Source: Prauserella_A oleivorans (GTDB lineage: Bacteria; Actinomycetota; Actinomycetes; Mycobacteriales; Pseudonocardiaceae). Taken from it: 64,000 nucleotides of DNA. Shown piece after piece: positions 16,467-24,727 of this stretch. The translations under genes were made by a program, and so were the position numbers. Location of the stretch: contig NZ_JBHUNT010000001.1 of assembly GCF_042685745.1 (NCBI RefSeq), positions 3,658,001-3,722,000 of the forward strand, given 5' to 3'. The notes beneath the pieces were generated by a model. That model saw nothing but the letters and a program-made list of their open reading frames with translations, ran no database searches and was not told the DNA's origin. Position 1 is the stretch's first letter; every line of letters begins with the position of its first letter.

Positions 16467-18416
16467 ATGCCGACCACTGTCGACCGCAGCACCAAGGTGG
16501 AGCCCGAGCGTTTGCGCGCCGCTGTGGCCGCGGCGAACCTGCCCACCCTGCTGATGGTGCTCTACCAGCTCACCGGCGATCGGCGATGGCTACGGGCCCC
16601 CTATCGTCCCAGCCGGATCAAGGGGATGAGCGAGCACAACCTCGGCGGTTTCGACGAGCAGGTGCAGCGGGAGATCCGGGAGGCAGCGGTGGACGCCGTG
16701 TTCGCCTGGTATGCCGGGACACCTGCGGCAGTGCCGGCACCCACCGGTGACCTCCTGGTCGAGATGATGAGCACCAGTGTCGGTGAGCCGGTCCCGCCGG
16801 AGTACGAACCGATGATGGCGCGCGAGATGGGCTTCGTGCCGGCCGCGCCGCGCAGGCCGGAAGTCGACCATCCGGACAACGATTTCTCGGTGATCGTGAT
16901 CGGTGCCGGGATTTCCGGTCTGATCGCCGCGCGCGCGTTGCGGCAGGCCGGCATCCCGTACACGGTACTGGAGAAAAACCGCCAGGTCGGCGGCACCTGG
17001 CTGGAGAATCGCTATCCTGGATGTGGCGTCGACACGCCGAGCTATCTCTATTCATTTTCGTTTTTTCCCAAGCAATGGTCGACCCATTTCGGGAAACGCG
17101 ACGAGGTCGTTTCCTACGTCCAGCAGATGGCAGCGGAGCACGACCTGCTCGGCTCGGTCGACTTCGGCATCGAAGTGTTCGCCGCGTCCTACGATGAACG
17201 AGAGCGCCGTTGGCTGGTTCGGGCACGTGACGAGCACGGCCGTGAGCACGCCTACCGGGCGAACGCGGTGATCAGCGCGGTCGGCCAGCTCAACCGGCCC
17301 CAGTTGCCGGACATTCCGGGGATGGGCCGGTTCCGCGGCGAACTCTTTCACTCGGCCCGCTGGCCACGGGATCTCGACCTGCGTGGCAAGCGAGTGACGG
17401 TCGTCGGCACAGGAGCCAGCGCGATGCAGATCGTCCCCGCAATTGCCGACGACGTCGCACAGCTGACGGTGGTCCAGCGTTCCCCCCAGTGGGCCGCACC
17501 CAACGACAAGTACTTCGCCCCGGTGGGTTCGGACGTGCACTGGCTGATGGAGAACGTGCCCTATTACCACGAGTGGTACCGCTTCCGCCTGGCCTGGACG
17601 TTCGGCGACAAGGTGCACGAATCGTTGCAGCTCGATCCTGATTGGCCGCACCAGGATCGGTCGGTGAACGCGACGAACGACGGGCACCGTGCCTTCTTCA
17701 CCCGCTATATCGAGCAGCAGATGGAGGGGAGGGAAGACCTGCTGCCGAAGGTGGTGCCGACGTATCCGCCGTTCGGCAAGCGAATGCTGCTGGACAACGG
17801 GTGGTTCGCGACGCTGCGACAGCCACACGTGGAACTGTTGCACGACCGGGTGGCCGAGGTGACCGAGACGGGCTTTCGCGCCACGAACGGTCACGAGCGA
17901 GAGACCGACGTGTTGGTCTTCGCCACCGGCTTCGAAGCCAAGCGACTGCTTTATCCGATCGATCTACGTGGGCGCTCGGGCCGGTCGATCAGGCAGCTCT
18001 GGGGCGACGACGACGCACATGCCTACCTCGGCATCGTGACTCCGGACTTTCCCAACCTGTTCATGCTGTACGGGCCGAATACCAACCTTGGTCATGGCGG
18101 CAGTTACATCTGGATCTCAGAATGCCAGGTCAGGTACGTGATCGACCTTCTGTGTCAGATGATCGAACGACGCATCGCCGCCGTGGAGTGCAAGGCCGAG
18201 GTCAACGACGAGTACAACCGGCGCATCGACGAAGCGCACGCCTCGATGATCTGGACCCATCCCGGCATGGACACGTGGTACCGCAATAGGCGCGGTCGCG
18301 TGGTCACGAACATGCCATGGCGGATCGTCGACTACTTCACTATGACCCAGCAGGCCGACCTGTCCGACTTCCTGGTCGAGCCGGACCAGCAGAACCTCCG
18401 GGAGCGTTCGGCATGA
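16467..18416 (+). CDS. Flavin-containing Baeyer-Villiger monooxygenase
   Basis: A 649-residue class B flavoprotein. After a 130-residue N-terminal extension come FAD loop VIVIGAGISGLIAARAL and the GTWLENRYPGCGVDTPS motif. The Baeyer-Villiger fingerprint F-x-G-x3-H-x3-W-P is present as RFRGELFHSARWPRD, with the NADPH loop VVGTGASAMQIVPAIA. Such enzymes insert an oxygen next to a ketone using NADPH and O2, giving an ester or lactone. The extension resembles that of larger ketone monooxygenases acting on bulky or aromatic ketones. ATG at 16467 has GGAGG at 16456-16460; the upstream GTG at 16443 lacks one. Its stop overlaps the next start by ATGA. Confidence 0.93.
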   Translation: MPTTVDRSTKVEPERLRAAVAAANLPTLLMVLYQLTGDRRWLRAPYRPSRIKGMSEHNLGGFDEQVQREIREAAVDAVFAWYAGTPAAVPAPTGDLLVEMMSTSVGEPVPPEYEPMMAREMGFVPAAPRRPEVDHPDNDFSVIVIGAGISGLIAARALRQAGIPYTVLEKNRQVGGTWLENRYPGCGVDTPSYLYSFSFFPKQWSTHFGKRDEVVSYVQQMAAEHDLLGSVDFGIEVFAASYDERERRWLVRARDEHGREHAYRANAVISAVGQLNRPQLPDIPGMGRFRGELFHSARWPRDLDLRGKRVTVVGTGASAMQIVPAIADDVAQLTVVQRSPQWAAPNDKYFAPVGSDVHWLMENVPYYHEWYRFRLAWTFGDKVHESLQLDPDWPHQDRSVNATNDGHRAFFTRYIEQQMEGREDLLPKVVPTYPPFGKRMLLDNGWFATLRQPHVELLHDRVAEVTETGFRATNGHERETDVLVFATGFEAKRLLYPIDLRGRSGRSIRQLWGDDDAHAYLGIVTPDFPNLFMLYGPNTNLGHGGSYIWISECQVRYVIDLLCQMIERRIAAVECKAEVNDEYNRRIDEAHASMIWTHPGMDTWYRNRRGRVVTNMPWRIVDYFTMTQQADLSDFLVEPDQQNLRERSA

Positions 18417-19396
18417 CCGGCGCAGAGGTTCCGCTGTCCCAGTGGGGACGCCGGCTCAGCGACACGATCCGTGACAAGTTGGCCGAGGGTGACACTGCGG
18501 CGGCCCTCCGGCTGATCGAGTACGGCGACGGCCAGACCAAGTCGCTGGCCAAGGAGTACGCGTTGATGTACCGGGGCCTCGGCTTCACCGTCCGGGTGAT
18601 CCTGGACGCACTGCGGATGGACGAGAACGACACCTCGGGAGCGGGCGCAGCAGAGCTGGTGCATCAGTTTCGGGGTCGGTTCACCGAAGCGATGCACCAG
18701 GCATGGGCGGACGCGCCGCCTGTCCCGGGGCCCGTCGGGTCCCCGGCCGACGAGGCGAGAGAGTGCCGCGACCTGCTGGAGTGGGGCGAACGCCGGTTCG
18801 ACCGTGAGCAACGTGAACTCGCCGAGCAGGTGTCCCGATCAGTACACAGTGGTCAGTTGGCCAGGGCGCGAGATCTGCTCGACCGGAAGGAACGGGGCCA
18901 GTTCGTTCCGCTGCATGACAGGCTCGTCCGCATGATGGCGGAGTCGTTCGCGTTCGTGTTCGGCGAGCAGGGTGCTGACGGCCTGCTGCGCTTTCACACC
19001 GAGGTCGCGCATGCTCAGCGCGCCGGCTTCGACAGATGGGAGGCAATGCCCACAAGGGATTTCGCCCACGCCTTCACCTTCCTGCTCAAGCAGCATATGG
19101 GCACTGTGGAAGTTCGCGAGGAGCCGGACCGGTTCGTGCTCGACCAGCAGCTGTGTGGCAGTGGTGGGCGGCTGATCCAGGACGGCGCCTATACCGGGCC
19201 GACGCCCTTGCCCAGCGTGCCGGGCAACCGCGTGCTCGGCGCGGGGCGCGACGTGCTCCCGGTCTACTGCTCGCACTGTCCCGCGTGGAACACCCACGCA
19301 CCACGGCAGTGGTACGGGCACCCGCACGTCCGGTTTGCCGACCCCGCCCGGCCGGACGGGTCGTGCACGCTGCACATCATGAAGCGGGAGCGGTAG
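18413..19396 (+). CDS. Uncharacterised protein coupled to the Baeyer-Villiger monooxygenase
   Basis: I do not recognise this 327-residue soluble protein. It starts inside the monooxygenase stop (ATGA), so the two are co-translated. The first two thirds are helical and charged (EWGERRFDREQRELAEQVSR). The last 100 residues contain a cysteine-rich part: QLCGSGG, then VYCSHCPAWNT (C-x2-C) and SCTLHIMKRER at the end. The cysteines could bind a metal or sit in an active site. No signal peptide or membrane segment is visible. Its coupling suggests it acts on, or assembles with, the monooxygenase or its lactone/ester product. Confidence 0.75.
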   Translation: MTGAEVPLSQWGRRLSDTIRDKLAEGDTAAALRLIEYGDGQTKSLAKEYALMYRGLGFTVRVILDALRMDENDTSGAGAAELVHQFRGRFTEAMHQAWADAPPVPGPVGSPADEARECRDLLEWGERRFDREQRELAEQVSRSVHSGQLARARDLLDRKERGQFVPLHDRLVRMMAESFAFVFGEQGADGLLRFHTEVAHAQRAGFDRWEAMPTRDFAHAFTFLLKQHMGTVEVREEPDRFVLDQQLCGSGGRLIQDGAYTGPTPLPSVPGNRVLGAGRDVLPVYCSHCPAWNTHAPRQWYGHPHVRFADPARPDGSCTLHIMKRER

Positions 19397-20084
19397 GCAC
19401 GGCGACGCGCTCCGTTCCGCGAAGCCGGCAACGGCGGCATGTCCAGGCGGTCCGGCCGATCGCCAGCGAGCGGGCCGAGTTGGCGGAACCGCTCGATCGA
19501 CGAGCGCCGCGGAAGTGTGCGGAAACCACGTAGCAGCGAAGGCCACCGCCTCGGAAACGGGTCGGGTTTTGGTCGTGGTGACCTCGCAGCCACCTCCTCG
19601 ACGGCTCGCTCGGGCCGCGATTCGACCCGTACGCACATCGCCGACAGCAGGATCGGTTCCCGCGGGTTAGGGGAGCGTCACTCCGGTGAAGCGTGCCAGC
19701 TCGTCCAGAAGCGCGTTCCGGAAGCGCGTCGAAACGGCGGATGTGGGCTCCTCGAGTCGCCGGTTGTGCCAGTAGCCGCCGCCGGTGAGGGCGCGCGGGT
19801 CGTCGCTGGTTCGGCCCCGGCTGGGTCCCCACGAAGATGGGCTGGCCGGCGCCCGGACGACCTGCGGCTCGGACACCTCACGCACGAATGGCTCGCCCCG
19901 GTGTGGACGACAGAGCCCATCGGGCCCAGCTCATCGGGCTGCTCGGCAAGGGGGGTGGTCAGCGCCTTCGACACTACCCACGCTCGCGCACTCCTGGAGG
20001 GTCCCGACAGAACCTCCCGCCGGCCTGGCGGCGGTGGTTTACTGGATCGTGAAAGACATCCGAACGGACCAGTGAAGGACCTTG
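19397..20084. other. Gene-poor stretch containing a decayed SDR end
   Basis: No intact gene is visible between the unknown protein and the zinc alcohol dehydrogenase. The only recognisable coding remnant is the SDR C-terminus at 19667-19885 on the minus strand. The ribosome site GAAGG (20074-20078) of the next gene lies at the right end. The rest reads as scrambled, high-GC sequence without homology that I can recognise. Confidence 0.5.
19667..19885 (-). pseudogene. Remnant of an SDR oxidoreductase (C-terminal part only)
   Basis: The minus strand ends with DDPRALTGGGYWHNRRLEE, then SRFRNALLDELARFTGVTLP-like sequence (exactly FRNALLDELARFTGVTLP) and a TAA at 19667-19669. This reads as the C-terminus of retinol/protochlorophyllide-type SDR enzymes of actinobacteria, which end in ...DALLDALAELTGVxLP. 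No Rossmann or YxxxK part is found upstream in any frame, so the gene is a truncated relic. The recognisable part begins near 19804. Confidence 0.55.
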
Positions 20085-21131
20085 ATGACTGCTGTGCACG
20101 CCTACATCGCCCGATCCGCGACCGACCCGCTGGAGCCGGGGACGATCGAGCGACGTGCGGTCGGCCCCAAGGATGTGCGCATCGACATCCGCTGGGCCGG
20201 AATCTGCCATTCCGACATCCACACCGTCCGCGGTGACTGGGGCCCGCAGCCGTACCCGCTGACCGTGGGACACGAGATCGCCGGTGTGGTCGCCGAAGTC
20301 GGTTCCGAGGTGACCCGCTACCAGGTCGGTGACCGGGTCGGCGTCGGGTGCATGGTCAACTCCTGCGGCAAGTGCGTCAACTGCCAGGCCGGTGACGAGC
20401 AGTACTGCACCGAGGGGATGGTCGCCACCTACGGCGCGGTCGATCGCGACGGCACGATCACCCAGGGCGGCTACTCCACCGGGGTGGTCGTAGACGAGGA
20501 CTTCGTGCTGCGCATCCCGGAGGCGATCCCGTTCGAGAAGGCCGCGCCGCTGCTGTGCGCGGGCATCACCACCTACTCGCCGCTCAAGCGGTGGGGCGCC
20601 GGTCCCGGCAAGAAGGTCGCGGTCGTCGGCATGGGTGGCCTCGGGCACATGGCGGTGAAGTTCGCGCACGCCATGGGCGCGGAGGTTACCGTGCTGTCCC
20701 GGACCCTGAACAAGCGCGAGGACGGGCTGCGGCTCGGCGCCGACCACTACCACGCCACCAGTGACCCGGAGACGTTCGAGACCCTGGCCGGCCGGTTCGA
20801 CCTGATCCTCAACACCGTCAGCGCCGCGATTCCGGTGGATGCCTACCTCGGGCTGCTCGCCGTGGACGGTGCATTGGTCAACGTCGGTGCGCCGGCCGAG
20901 CCGCTGAGCCTGCAGGTCATGTCCCTGATCGGTGGGCGCCGCTCCTACGCCGGGTCGCTGATCGGCGGCATCGCCGAGACCCAGGAAATGCTCGACTACT
21001 GCGCCGAGCACGACATCGCCCCCGACGTCGAGATCATCCCCGCCGACCAGATCAACCAGGCGTGGGACCGCGTCCTGGCCTCGGACGTGCGGTATCGGTT
21101 CGTGATCGACACCAGTACTCTCGCCGCCTGA
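20085..21131 (+). CDS. Zinc-dependent NAD(P) alcohol dehydrogenase (cinnamyl-alcohol dehydrogenase type)
   Basis: The 348-residue medium-chain dehydrogenase has the catalytic zinc ligands GICHSDIH (Cys near 37) and GHEIAG. The structural zinc cluster is CGKCVNCQAGDEQYC, and the nucleotide loop is VVGMGGLGHMAVKFA. The CHSDIHTVRGDWG context is typical of CAD/YahK-like aldehyde reductases acting on aromatic or aliphatic aldehydes with NADPH. ATG at 20085 has GAAGG seven bases upstream; a TTG just before it is less likely. It is the only intact gene in an otherwise decayed 19.4-22.5 kb zone. Confidence 0.93.
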   Translation: MTAVHAYIARSATDPLEPGTIERRAVGPKDVRIDIRWAGICHSDIHTVRGDWGPQPYPLTVGHEIAGVVAEVGSEVTRYQVGDRVGVGCMVNSCGKCVNCQAGDEQYCTEGMVATYGAVDRDGTITQGGYSTGVVVDEDFVLRIPEAIPFEKAAPLLCAGITTYSPLKRWGAGPGKKVAVVGMGGLGHMAVKFAHAMGAEVTVLSRTLNKREDGLRLGADHYHATSDPETFETLAGRFDLILNTVSAAIPVDAYLGLLAVDGALVNVGAPAEPLSLQVMSLIGGRRSYAGSLIGGIAETQEMLDYCAEHDIAPDVEIIPADQINQAWDRVLASDVRYRFVIDTSTLAA

Positions 21132-21199
21132 GCCGAGAGCCGCTTGCGGGTGCGGAGGTGGCGGAAGCGCCCCCGCACCCGGCCGGACCGATCCAGCGT

Positions 21200-21665
21200 G
21201 GACCGGATGAGCACGAGGACGAGGTACGGGAGTTCCGGACCTACCGGCGCGCGCACGTCAGCGCCGAGCGGGCCGGGCTGTCCGACGGTCGGCGGGGACC
21301 GGCGTGTCCGGGCCTGCGGTGGGACGAGGTCGCCCGGCTCGCCCGGCGTCAGCCTCGGCTGCTGCACCCGCCTGGAGCGGGGCAACATCCGTGGCGCGTC
21401 GGGAAGCGTGCTGAACGCGATCGCGCAGGCGCTGCAGCTCGACGACGTGGAGCCGGAGTACTTGTTCGACCTGGCCCGCACCGTGCCCGTCCCGGCCCGC
21501 AACGCGAAGAGGACCAGGCCCCGCGTGCGGGCATCGGTCCGGCCGGTCCTGAACACGATGAGTGTTCCGGCGGTCGTGTGGAACCACGGCAGGAGCTCGT
21601 CGCCTCGAACCGGATGGGGCGAGCCCTCTTCGCACCCGCACGTCGACGCCGCGCGGCCTTTCACC
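21200..21665 (+). pseudogene. Frameshifted XRE/MmyB-type regulator remnant
   Basis: DEVREFRTYRRAHVSAERAG and CPGLRWDEVARLA match the start of MmyB-like regulators. An extra C in gctcgcccggcgtc near 21342 shifts the frame, after which GVSLGCCTRLERGNIRG and VLNAIAQALQLDDVEPEYLF continue the helix-turn-helix domain. A second shift near 21585 is needed to read QELVASNRMGRALFAP, the start of the MmyB ligand-binding domain. The gene then stops resembling the family near 21665. It is inactive as read. Confidence 0.7.
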
Positions 21666-21699
21666 GAATCAACGGTTTCCCGGGCGATGCGCAGGTCCC

Positions 21700-22482
21700 G
21701 CAACACCCGCCTGGCGGGTTCGATCAATCCGGTCCATTTCCACCCCGGCATCACCTCGCCACTGCGCGAGGCGGACCACACCCTGCTGGACCGGGTGGTC
21801 GTCCGCGAGAACAGCGAAGGCGAGTACGCCGGTCTCTCGGCGGACGCAACCTGTCGGGCCGTGGTCCGGGCAACGAAGTGGCTCCCCAGACCGCGCTGTT
21901 CACCGACAAGGGCTGCGCACGGATCATGCGGTTCGCCTTCGAGGTGGCCCGCAGCCACCCCCGCACGAAGGTGCCGTCGGTGACCAAGAGGCAACGCGCA
22001 GCAGCACGGCATGGTGCTGTGGGACGAGGTGTTCGCCCGCGTTGCCGCCGACTACCCCGACGCGGAGGCCGACAGCGTGCTGGTCGATGCGATGGTCGCC
22101 ACGTTCGTGCTGCATCCCGAAGACCTGCCGGTGGACGTGGTGTCCAACCTCACGCCGACATCCTCTCCGACCTGGGGCCGCGCTGGCCGGCAGGCTCGCG
22201 CGTCGCGACCAGTGCGAATCTCAACCCGGATCGCCGGTTCCCGTCGATGGTCGAGCCCGTCCACGGCTCCGCGCCCGACATCGCCGGTCGCGGCGTGGCC
22301 AACCCGATCGGCGCCCTCGGCAGTGCCGCGCTCATGCTCGACCACCTCAGGCTGCCGAGGCGACCCGGCTCCACAAGGCCATCGAGACGACCACGGCCGC
22401 CGGTTGCCTCACGCCCGATGTGGGCAGCACGGCCACCACTCAGCAAGTCGTCGACACCATCATCGGCAGCCTCACGTCCTGA
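21700..22482 (+). pseudogene. Multiply frameshifted tartrate dehydrogenase/decarboxylase-like gene, 5' part missing
   Basis: Pieces in three frames, in the right order, match tartrate dehydrogenases of the isopropylmalate dehydrogenase superfamily. These are PGITSPLREADHTLLDRVVV with RENSEGEYAG, then FTDKGCARIMRFAFEVARS and SVTK. GMVLWDEVFARVAADYPDAE follows, then HADILSDLG and ATSANLNPDRRFPS. The last pieces are EPVHGSAPDIAGRGVANPIG and RLHKAIETTTAAG ending at 22482. At least four frame changes separate them. About the first 110 codons are absent and the relic abuts the XRE remnant, suggesting a deletion that fused two decaying genes. Confidence 0.8.
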
Positions 22483-23091
22483 CCGCTGAGGACCTGCGCG
22501 TGGCGCTCGGCGGGTGGGTGATGTTCCGGATCATTCCGCTGTGCGCCAGGGGGTTCCGGAGCGTGCAGTCGCGGCTCGGTGGCAGATCCCAGGCGGTGGT
22601 GGTCTGGGCTAGAGGACCCACAACGACGTGGAGAAGTCGTGCTGCGCCAGCGCTCGTGGGACCGCGTCGATGGATCGGTCAGGCAGAAGGTCGGTGTCCG
22701 AGCTCGTCAAATCCTCGAAGACAATGATTTCGACGGGGTCGTCCGCGGCAGGCTCGTTGTTCTCGTGCCCGTTGACGCCACCAAGCCTTTGGTGATGGAG
22801 CTCGCGGCGCAGCCGAATGCCATCAGTGACATTCTCATTTCCTGGCATTCGAACTCTCGTTTACCCGGGTCCGCCGGGTGTTTTCAGGATTCTTCTGGGC
22901 AACGTGGCTTGTCCGGAGTCCAGTCGGGACGGCGGGTCACGTCGGACATGTCGTGGCGAAAAGCCGTTGGAAACCGGCTTTCCCGGTTTATTCGGCGGTC
23001 CATCCGGGTTACCATATTCGACTATGTCGGAGGGTGGGCTGGACACCGTCGTTCCTCCCGGCATCACGCGTCATTGGGCGGTGGTGTCGCC
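22483..23091. other. Gene-poor stretch before mntP, possible small minus-strand ORF
   Basis: A 79-codon minus-strand frame at 22609-22848 starts MPGNENVTDGIRLRRELHHQ and has fairly high third-position GC, but no family is recognised and no clear ribosome site precedes it. It could be another relic. The last 150 bp should hold the mntP promoter. The segment ggaaaccggctttcccggtt near 22970-22990 contains AACCGG/CCGGTT-type inverted arms. I see no yybP-ykoY manganese riboswitch. Confidence 0.35.
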
Positions 23092-23631
23092 ATGATCTGG
23101 GAAATGCTGGCTCTGGGCTTTGTACTCAGCCTCGACAATTTCCGGGTGGCGATCGCGCTCGGTACTGTCCCGATCAGTCTGAAGCGCGCGGTGCAGGTCG
23201 CCCTGACCTTCGGGCTGTGGGACGCGATCATGCCTCTGATCGGGCTGTTGATCGGTCGCGAGATCGGGGAGTCCGTCGGAGCCGTGGCCGAATGGGTCGG
23301 CGCGGGCGCGCTCGGCGCATACGGCCTCTACCTGCTGATCTCGGCCCTTCGCAAACCGGAGCCGGACGAGCTGGACCACCCGTGGGCGCTGTTCGGCATT
23401 CCGTTGACCCTGAGCCTGGACAACCTGTTCGCCGGGGCGAGCCTGGGGATCCTGGGGTTCCCGCCGTGGTTGTCGGCCGTTGTCTTCGGCGCCATGACGG
23501 CGGTGATGTCACTGATCGGGCTGCGGCTCGGCAGGGTCGCGGCGCGCCTCATCCGGGTCCGGTCGGACGTGCTGGCCGGGGCGACCCTGATCATCGCCGC
23601 CGCGGCACTGCCGTTGCTGTTCGGCGATTAG
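23092..23631 (+). CDS. MntP/YebN-like manganese efflux or DUF204-type membrane protein
   Basis: This 179-residue protein has six hydrophobic segments in two homologous halves. The first half has FVLSLDNFRVAIALG and the second has LTLSLDNLFAGASLG, the duplicated SLDN(x)-Ala/Gly motif of MntP manganese exporters. The internal repeat is clear: GLWDAIMPLIGLLIGREIG versus GAMTAVMSLIGLRLGRVAA. The family exports Mn(II) from the cytoplasm. ATG at 23092 is used because the first transmembrane helix starts there. Its last 41 bp overlap the 3' end of pqqE on the other strand. Assignment to manganese is from family knowledge. Confidence 0.82.
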   Translation: MIWEMLALGFVLSLDNFRVAIALGTVPISLKRAVQVALTFGLWDAIMPLIGLLIGREIGESVGAVAEWVGAGALGAYGLYLLISALRKPEPDELDHPWALFGIPLTLSLDNLFAGASLGILGFPPWLSAVVFGAMTAVMSLIGLRLGRVAARLIRVRSDVLAGATLIIAAAALPLLFGD

Positions 23632-24727
23632 CCCCTTCGGCCCGGTGCGGGCGGGGGACCAGCGGAAGCGCGCCGGCCCGCGAATCGACGTTGGCGGTTC
23701 GGACCGCGTCGGCGACCAGGTCGTGGTCGGGGGAGAGGTGGCAGACCGGGTCGGTGCGGGCGGCGTCGCCGGTCAGCAGGAACGCCTGGCAACGGCACCC
23801 GCCGAAGTCGACCTCCCGCCGTGCGCAGCTCCGGCAGGGCTCCGGCATCCAATCCGTACCCCGGAACGCGGTCATCACCGGGGATTCGGTCCAGATCCGC
23901 TCCAGTGTCTCCTCTCGCACGCTCGCCCGCGGCAACGGCAGGGGTCCAGCGGCAGGGCAGGGCAGGACATCGCCGCTCGGTGTCACGGTCAGCTGCCGCG
24001 AGGCCCAGCCGCCCATGCAGGGCTTGGGGTAGCGGCTGTAGTAGTCGGGGAGGATGTAGATGACCTCCATGCGGTCCCGCAACCGCTCACGGGCGGCCCG
24101 TACGACGGCTTCGGCCGCCTCGAGCTGGGCCCGGCTCGGCAGCAATGCGGCACGATTGCGCCAGGCCCAGCCGTAGTACTGGGTGTTGGCCAGCTCCAGC
24201 CGGTCGGCGCCCACCTCCTCGGCCAACGCGAGGATGTTCGCGACACGGTCGATGTTGTTCCGGTGCAGCACCACGTTGACGGTGAGCGGCCAGCCCAGCT
24301 CCTTGACCACGCTCATCGCCTCGATCTTGCGTTCGAAGGACGGCGTCCCGGCGATCCGGTCGGAGGTCGCCGGCTCGTCGGCCTGGATGCTGATCTGCAC
24401 GTGGTCGAGGCCCGCGGCCCGCAACTGCTCGGCCCTCGGCCGCGAAAGCCCGACTGCGCTCGTCACGAGGTTGGTGTAGAGGCCGAACTCGTGGGCGTTC
24501 GCCACGATGTCCACCAGGTCGCGACGCAGCAAAGGCTCGCCCCCGGACAGGTGGCACTGCAGGATGCCGAGGTCCGCGGCCTCGGCCAGCACCCGCCGCC
24601 ACTCGTCGGTGGTCAGCTCGTCGGCGTAGTCGGCCAGGTTCAGCGGGTTGGAGCAATACGCGCAGGCCAGCGGGCAACGATAGGTGAGCTCCGCCAGCAT
24701 CCCGAACGGGCTCTCCGGGCTACCCAT
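23591..24727 (-). CDS. pqqE: PQQ biosynthesis radical SAM enzyme PqqE
   Basis: The 378-residue radical SAM/SPASM protein has the iron-sulfur motif C-x3-C-x2-C as CPLACAYC (Cys18, 22, 25). SAM-binding HLSGGEPLLRRDLVDI and a C-terminal SPASM domain with CMGGW, VLPCPAA and CRSCARREVDFGGCRCQ are also present. With PqqD it forms the Glu-Tyr carbon-carbon crosslink in the PqqA peptide. Its ATG overlaps the pqqD stop by eight bases. It is the last gene of pqqABCDE. The C-terminal 40 residues (after SPDHDLVADAVRTANVDSR) extend a little and overlap the mntP end in antisense. Confidence 0.96.
   Translation of the reverse strand: MGSPESPFGMLAELTYRCPLACAYCSNPLNLADYADELTTDEWRRVLAEAADLGILQCHLSGGEPLLRRDLVDIVANAHEFGLYTNLVTSAVGLSRPRAEQLRAAGLDHVQISIQADEPATSDRIAGTPSFERKIEAMSVVKELGWPLTVNVVLHRNNIDRVANILALAEEVGADRLELANTQYYGWAWRNRAALLPSRAQLEAAEAVVRAARERLRDRMEVIYILPDYYSRYPKPCMGGWASRQLTVTPSGDVLPCPAAGPLPLPRASVREETLERIWTESPVMTAFRGTDWMPEPCRSCARREVDFGGCRCQAFLLTGDAARTDPVCHLSPDHDLVADAVRTANVDSRAGALPLVPRPHRAEGANRRTATAVPRRR

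Noticed and set aside
22609..22848. 79-codon minus-strand frame before mntP as a real gene
   Set aside because: Fair codon bias but no ribosome site, family or operon partner, and it lies in a decayed zone. Kept only as a remark.
22483..23091. Manganese riboswitch (yybP-ykoY) before mntP
   Set aside because: I could not find the conserved paired core; only simple inverted AACCGG arms are visible.
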